Positions 8,220 through 10,500 of a stretch of 10,500 nt of DNA are shown here, piece by piece. Both the position numbers and the translations under genes were made by a program. The DNA is taken from contig JALLPB010001459.1 of assembly GCA_036939975.1 (NCBI GenBank), forward strand, positions 1 through 10,500, read 5' to 3'. How positions within the stretch are numbered: the first letter of the stretch is position 1; the number at the start of each line of letters is the position of its first letter. Origin of the DNA: Cyclostephanos tholiformis (taxonomy: Eukaryota > Bacillariophyta > Thalassiosirophyceae > Thalassiosirales > Thalassiosiraceae). The notes beneath the pieces are model-generated. The model was not told where the DNA came from. It was given only the letters and a program-made list of their open reading frames with translations, and ran no database searches.

Positions 8220-10500
8220 ATGTCGACAAACGAAGATCGCTCGCAGCATGAGTGTGCCGCCGGTGAATTTTGCATGGCCCCTCCTGGCGCTAATATCAAT
8301 GCCTCCACACACCGTTGCCTTAATTGCCAATGCAGAATTCACTGCGCAATTTGGTGCGGTGAGAATTGGGGTGAGTATATCCAATCAGGTCGCTGTAAAA
8401 TCACTACCGACCAGCTCTCCACCGCAGGACAGTTAAGCATGCAGGGTGATCATGAGCTGATCACCATCTGCTCTATGTGCCTCAACCGCCTTGAGGGCCC
8501 TGCTCCCCCCCCCGCCACCACCGCCGCCGCCGCCGCCGCCTCTACTAGCACCTCCACCTCTGCTGCTGCCGCCGCTGCCGCCGCCTCCGCCTCCGTTGCT
8601 GACCACACTGCCATCATGGAGGATGATGAAGAGAATGAAGGGGACTCTCGGCTTCCATCTCCAGTGCGCCTGACTGAGGCTGTCAAGAATATAATGGGTA
8701 AAATTGTTTCAAAGAATTCTGCTCGAAATTATGCACTCCAGAATACCCATTTTTCCTTGTATTGTTTTGAGAGTGCCGAGCTGAGGGATAGTCTCTTGGA
8801 GCCATGGTTCATCGAGAACCTACAGAAATGTAGATCTGTTTTTGAAAAAAAGAAATATGCGATGGATTGTTTTGAGAGCATGAGTGCAGAGGATGATAAC
8901 TGCCCTTTTTTGATGTCTAATCTGACTTTTGCCCACTTTAGCGCCTTCCTCTCCACACGAACCAGAACCCGAGGGAAGAATAAAGGTCAGCCGAACTCTT
9001 TGAGCGTTTCATCCTTTGATCAAGCAAAGAGTGCTCTTGTTCATCTTTTTCGTATGAGCAAGTATAAAATGCCCATGGACTTTGCTGAGAAGCTGAAAAT
9101 GTTTATGAAGGGTCTGAAGCGGCACGTTGCCGCAAAGAAAATGGAATCAGGTGATATCCAGATTGTTGGTAAGAAGAAGATGGATTTCAAGGTCTACGAA
9201 AAAATATGTGAGCTATTTTTGAAGGAGGAAGGTGAGGAATATCTTTTTGCTCGTTGTTTTTTGACATTGGAGTGGAACCTTATGGCACGATCGGAGAGCA
9301 TCGTCTTTGCTCACTTTTTCCACATAACATGGGAGGATGATTGCCTTGTTTTTCGTTTTGCAAAAAGTAAAACCGATCAAACAGGGAGGAACGCAAGTCA
9401 GCTCTGGCATGTCTATGCCACGCCAACGAGCCCTGCCACTTGCCCTGTGCTTGCTTTGGCGACCTATATTTTTGCCAATCCTGGCCTTACTGACAGTGAA
9501 ACGAGGAGCGAGATGAGGATGAGTGAGGACGACAGGGTGGCGGTTTCTGGCCGGCTCTTCCCCGGGGGGGACCAATACGGGCGGTTTATGGATTGCCTAC
9601 ATCGGACGATCGAGAAGAATTGCGATGTATTTTTAGCATTAGGAATTTCCCCGGGCGATTTGGGTTCACATTCTGCAAGGAAGGGCTCATGCAGCTATGC
9701 CAGCGCAGGCAGTACTGTGTCCCCTCCAATGGTAAGCATTTGTTTGCGAGCAATGTGGAGTATGGGACCCGTAAAGGAGCGATATCTGCAGTACGAAAAA
9801 GCAGGAGATCAGTACCTTGGACGAGTGGTGAGTGGGCTTGATGTTAATGATGTATCATTTGCCATCTCACCACCTTATTTTGAAAGTAGCTGTCCGGAGG
9901 ATGACGTAAGTGAAAAGGTGAATATTCTCTTGAGAGATTTCACTGTTGGGGGGGGCAACATCTCGGGTGAAGTATTTCTCGTGCTGTATTATTGTTTTGC
10001 ATCACTTTGCTTTCATTTTGATTACTTGGTTGGGATTCTACCAAAACGAAGTAAATTGCAGGCATCTCCCTTTTTCACAAACATACCAAATTATGCAAAG
10101 GATGCGGCGGTTGTCAGGTTCCCATGGAACAAGACGGCTTCGACACCCTCCTTCACCGGCTTGCCACCTCACGTAAGCATTCTTGCGCAACTCGAAGGGC
10201 TCAAGGCAGCGCTCGTGGAATCGAAGGATGAGATCATTGCTGGGGTTAAGAGTGACCTTGACGGGAGACGGTTGGGCTCTCAATCCTATTTTGACAAGGA
10301 AGAGATAATTGCCAAAATGGGAGAGTTACATGGTGAACTGATGAGGAAGGTGGAAGTAGTCGGACTCAAGACATCTACTGCAATCCAGGCTGGCTATGCG
10401 GATGTTGAATATTCTGGTAGAGAGGGTAATGTAGACGCAGCTGATAGTGTGTCTACCATCACTGCTTCATCTGCTCACACTGTTGTTGACCCTGGAAGTG
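8220..10500 (+). CDS. Crypton-like tyrosine recombinase, 3' end beyond window
   Basis: One frame is open from ATG 8220 through the last base (760 complete codons, no stop); the preceding in-frame stop is TAA 8103-8105 and no other ATG lies between. Tyrosine recombinases cut and rejoin DNA through a Tyr-DNA intermediate. The full catalytic set is visible: R357 (LMARSES), K384 (or K382, in FAKSKTDQTG), H484 and R487 (HSARKG), W513 and nucleophile Y522 (KERYLQYEKAGDQYLGR). W-to-Y spacing of 9 and Arg-to-Lys spacing of about 27 match Cre-type enzymes. Residues 31-87 hold a Cys/His cluster (C33, C36, C38, H41, C42, C46, C84, C87) likely to bind zinc. A Pro/Ala/Ser/Thr linker (about 94-127) and acidic patch follow, then a helical region (about 145-330) suited to core-DNA binding. 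After the catalytic domain, about 655-720 looks coiled-coil. No reverse transcriptase is visible, arguing for a Crypton over DIRS/Ngaro. Confidence 0.88.
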   Translation, partial: MSTNEDRSQHECAAGEFCMAPPGANINASTHRCLNCQCRIHCAIWCGENWGEYIQSGRCKITTDQLSTAGQLSMQGDHELITICSMCLNRLEGPAPPPATTAAAAAASTSTSTSAAAAAAAASASVADHTAIMEDDEENEGDSRLPSPVRLTEAVKNIMGKIVSKNSARNYALQNTHFSLYCFESAELRDSLLEPWFIENLQKCRSVFEKKKYAMDCFESMSAEDDNCPFLMSNLTFAHFSAFLSTRTRTRGKNKGQPNSLSVSSFDQAKSALVHLFRMSKYKMPMDFAEKLKMFMKGLKRHVAAKKMESGDIQIVGKKKMDFKVYEKICELFLKEEGEEYLFARCFLTLEWNLMARSESIVFAHFFHITWEDDCLVFRFAKSKTDQTGRNASQLWHVYATPTSPATCPVLALATYIFANPGLTDSETRSEMRMSEDDRVAVSGRLFPGGDQYGRFMDCLHRTIEKNCDVFLALGISPGDLGSHSARKGSCSYASAGSTVSPPMVSICLRAMWSMGPVKERYLQYEKAGDQYLGRVVSGLDVNDVSFAISPPYFESSCPEDDVSEKVNILLRDFTVGGGNISGEVFLVLYYCFASLCFHFDYLVGILPKRSKLQASPFFTNIPNYAKDAAVVRFPWNKTASTPSFTGLPPHVSILAQLEGLKAALVESKDEIIAGVKSDLDGRRLGSQSYFDKEEIIAKMGELHGELMRKVEVVGLKTSTAIQAGYADVEYSGREGNVDAADSVSTITASSAHTVVDPGS
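8508..8600 (+). repeat. GCC/GCT-rich low-complexity tract (Ala/Ser/Thr linker)
   Basis: GCC, GCT, ACC and TCC codons form two poly-Ala runs (six and eight residues) split by alternating Ser/Thr. The tract links the Cys-rich N-terminus to the rest of the recombinase. The mixed codons show it is not a pure microsatellite. Confidence 0.8.

Noticed and set aside
9213..9575. 120-residue minus-strand frame inside the recombinase
   Set aside because: It lies antisense to the catalytic domain, whose residues are clearly conserved on the plus strand.
9732..9737. Possible splice donor (GTAAGC) in the recombinase
   Set aside because: Reading through keeps the frame and the W513/Y522 motifs immediately downstream, so an intron here would destroy the active site.
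9593..10176. Two plus-strand frames (9593-9841 and 9946-10176) that might suggest a broken recombinase
   Set aside because: The recombinase frame itself is continuous through both, with the HxxR and Tyr motifs in place; these are overlapping frames, not a frameshift.
1..10500. tRNA, rRNA, CRISPR array or bacterial operon
   Set aside because: No tRNA B-box with matching stems, no rRNA-like sequence and no regularly spaced direct repeats were seen, and spliced genes show the DNA is eukaryotic nuclear.

Overview
The window looks like nuclear DNA of a stramenopile alga, most likely a diatom. It has few genes per kilobase. One gene is interrupted by short GT-AG introns of 75-306 bp with GTGAGT-type donors, and trinucleotide and poly-G/poly-C runs are frequent. 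The right end carries a tyrosine recombinase of a kind I associate with algal and other stramenopile genomes. The organism call is inference: no rRNA or other taxonomic marker is present.

Layout. 1-764 (+): the 3' end of an unrecognised gene that enters from the left with a poly-Asp tract. 1716-1943 (-): a 75-residue candidate mitochondrial membrane protein. 3119-5583 (-): a six-exon importin-alpha gene, reconstructed here to about 567 residues, whose first intron contains a 35-nt homopolymer. 6405-7163 (-): a single-exon PRL-type (PTP4A) phosphatase with a C-terminal prenylation motif. 8220 to the right edge (+): an uninterrupted reading frame of at least 760 codons for a zinc-finger-like, Crypton-like tyrosine recombinase, still open at base 10500. 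The gaps between these genes (about 0.8-1.2 kb each) hold no convincing gene, but two contain inverted repeats.

The host genes are unrelated housekeeping or signalling functions: nuclear import for importin-alpha, and membrane-anchored phosphatase signalling for PRL. They do not form a pathway or operon. The recombinase frame is richer in A/T-type codons than the importin and PRL genes and has all the expected catalytic residues, so it is best read as an intact or recently active mobile element, or a domesticated copy of one. It is the most interesting item in the window. Nothing here shows a wholly new multi-gene system.
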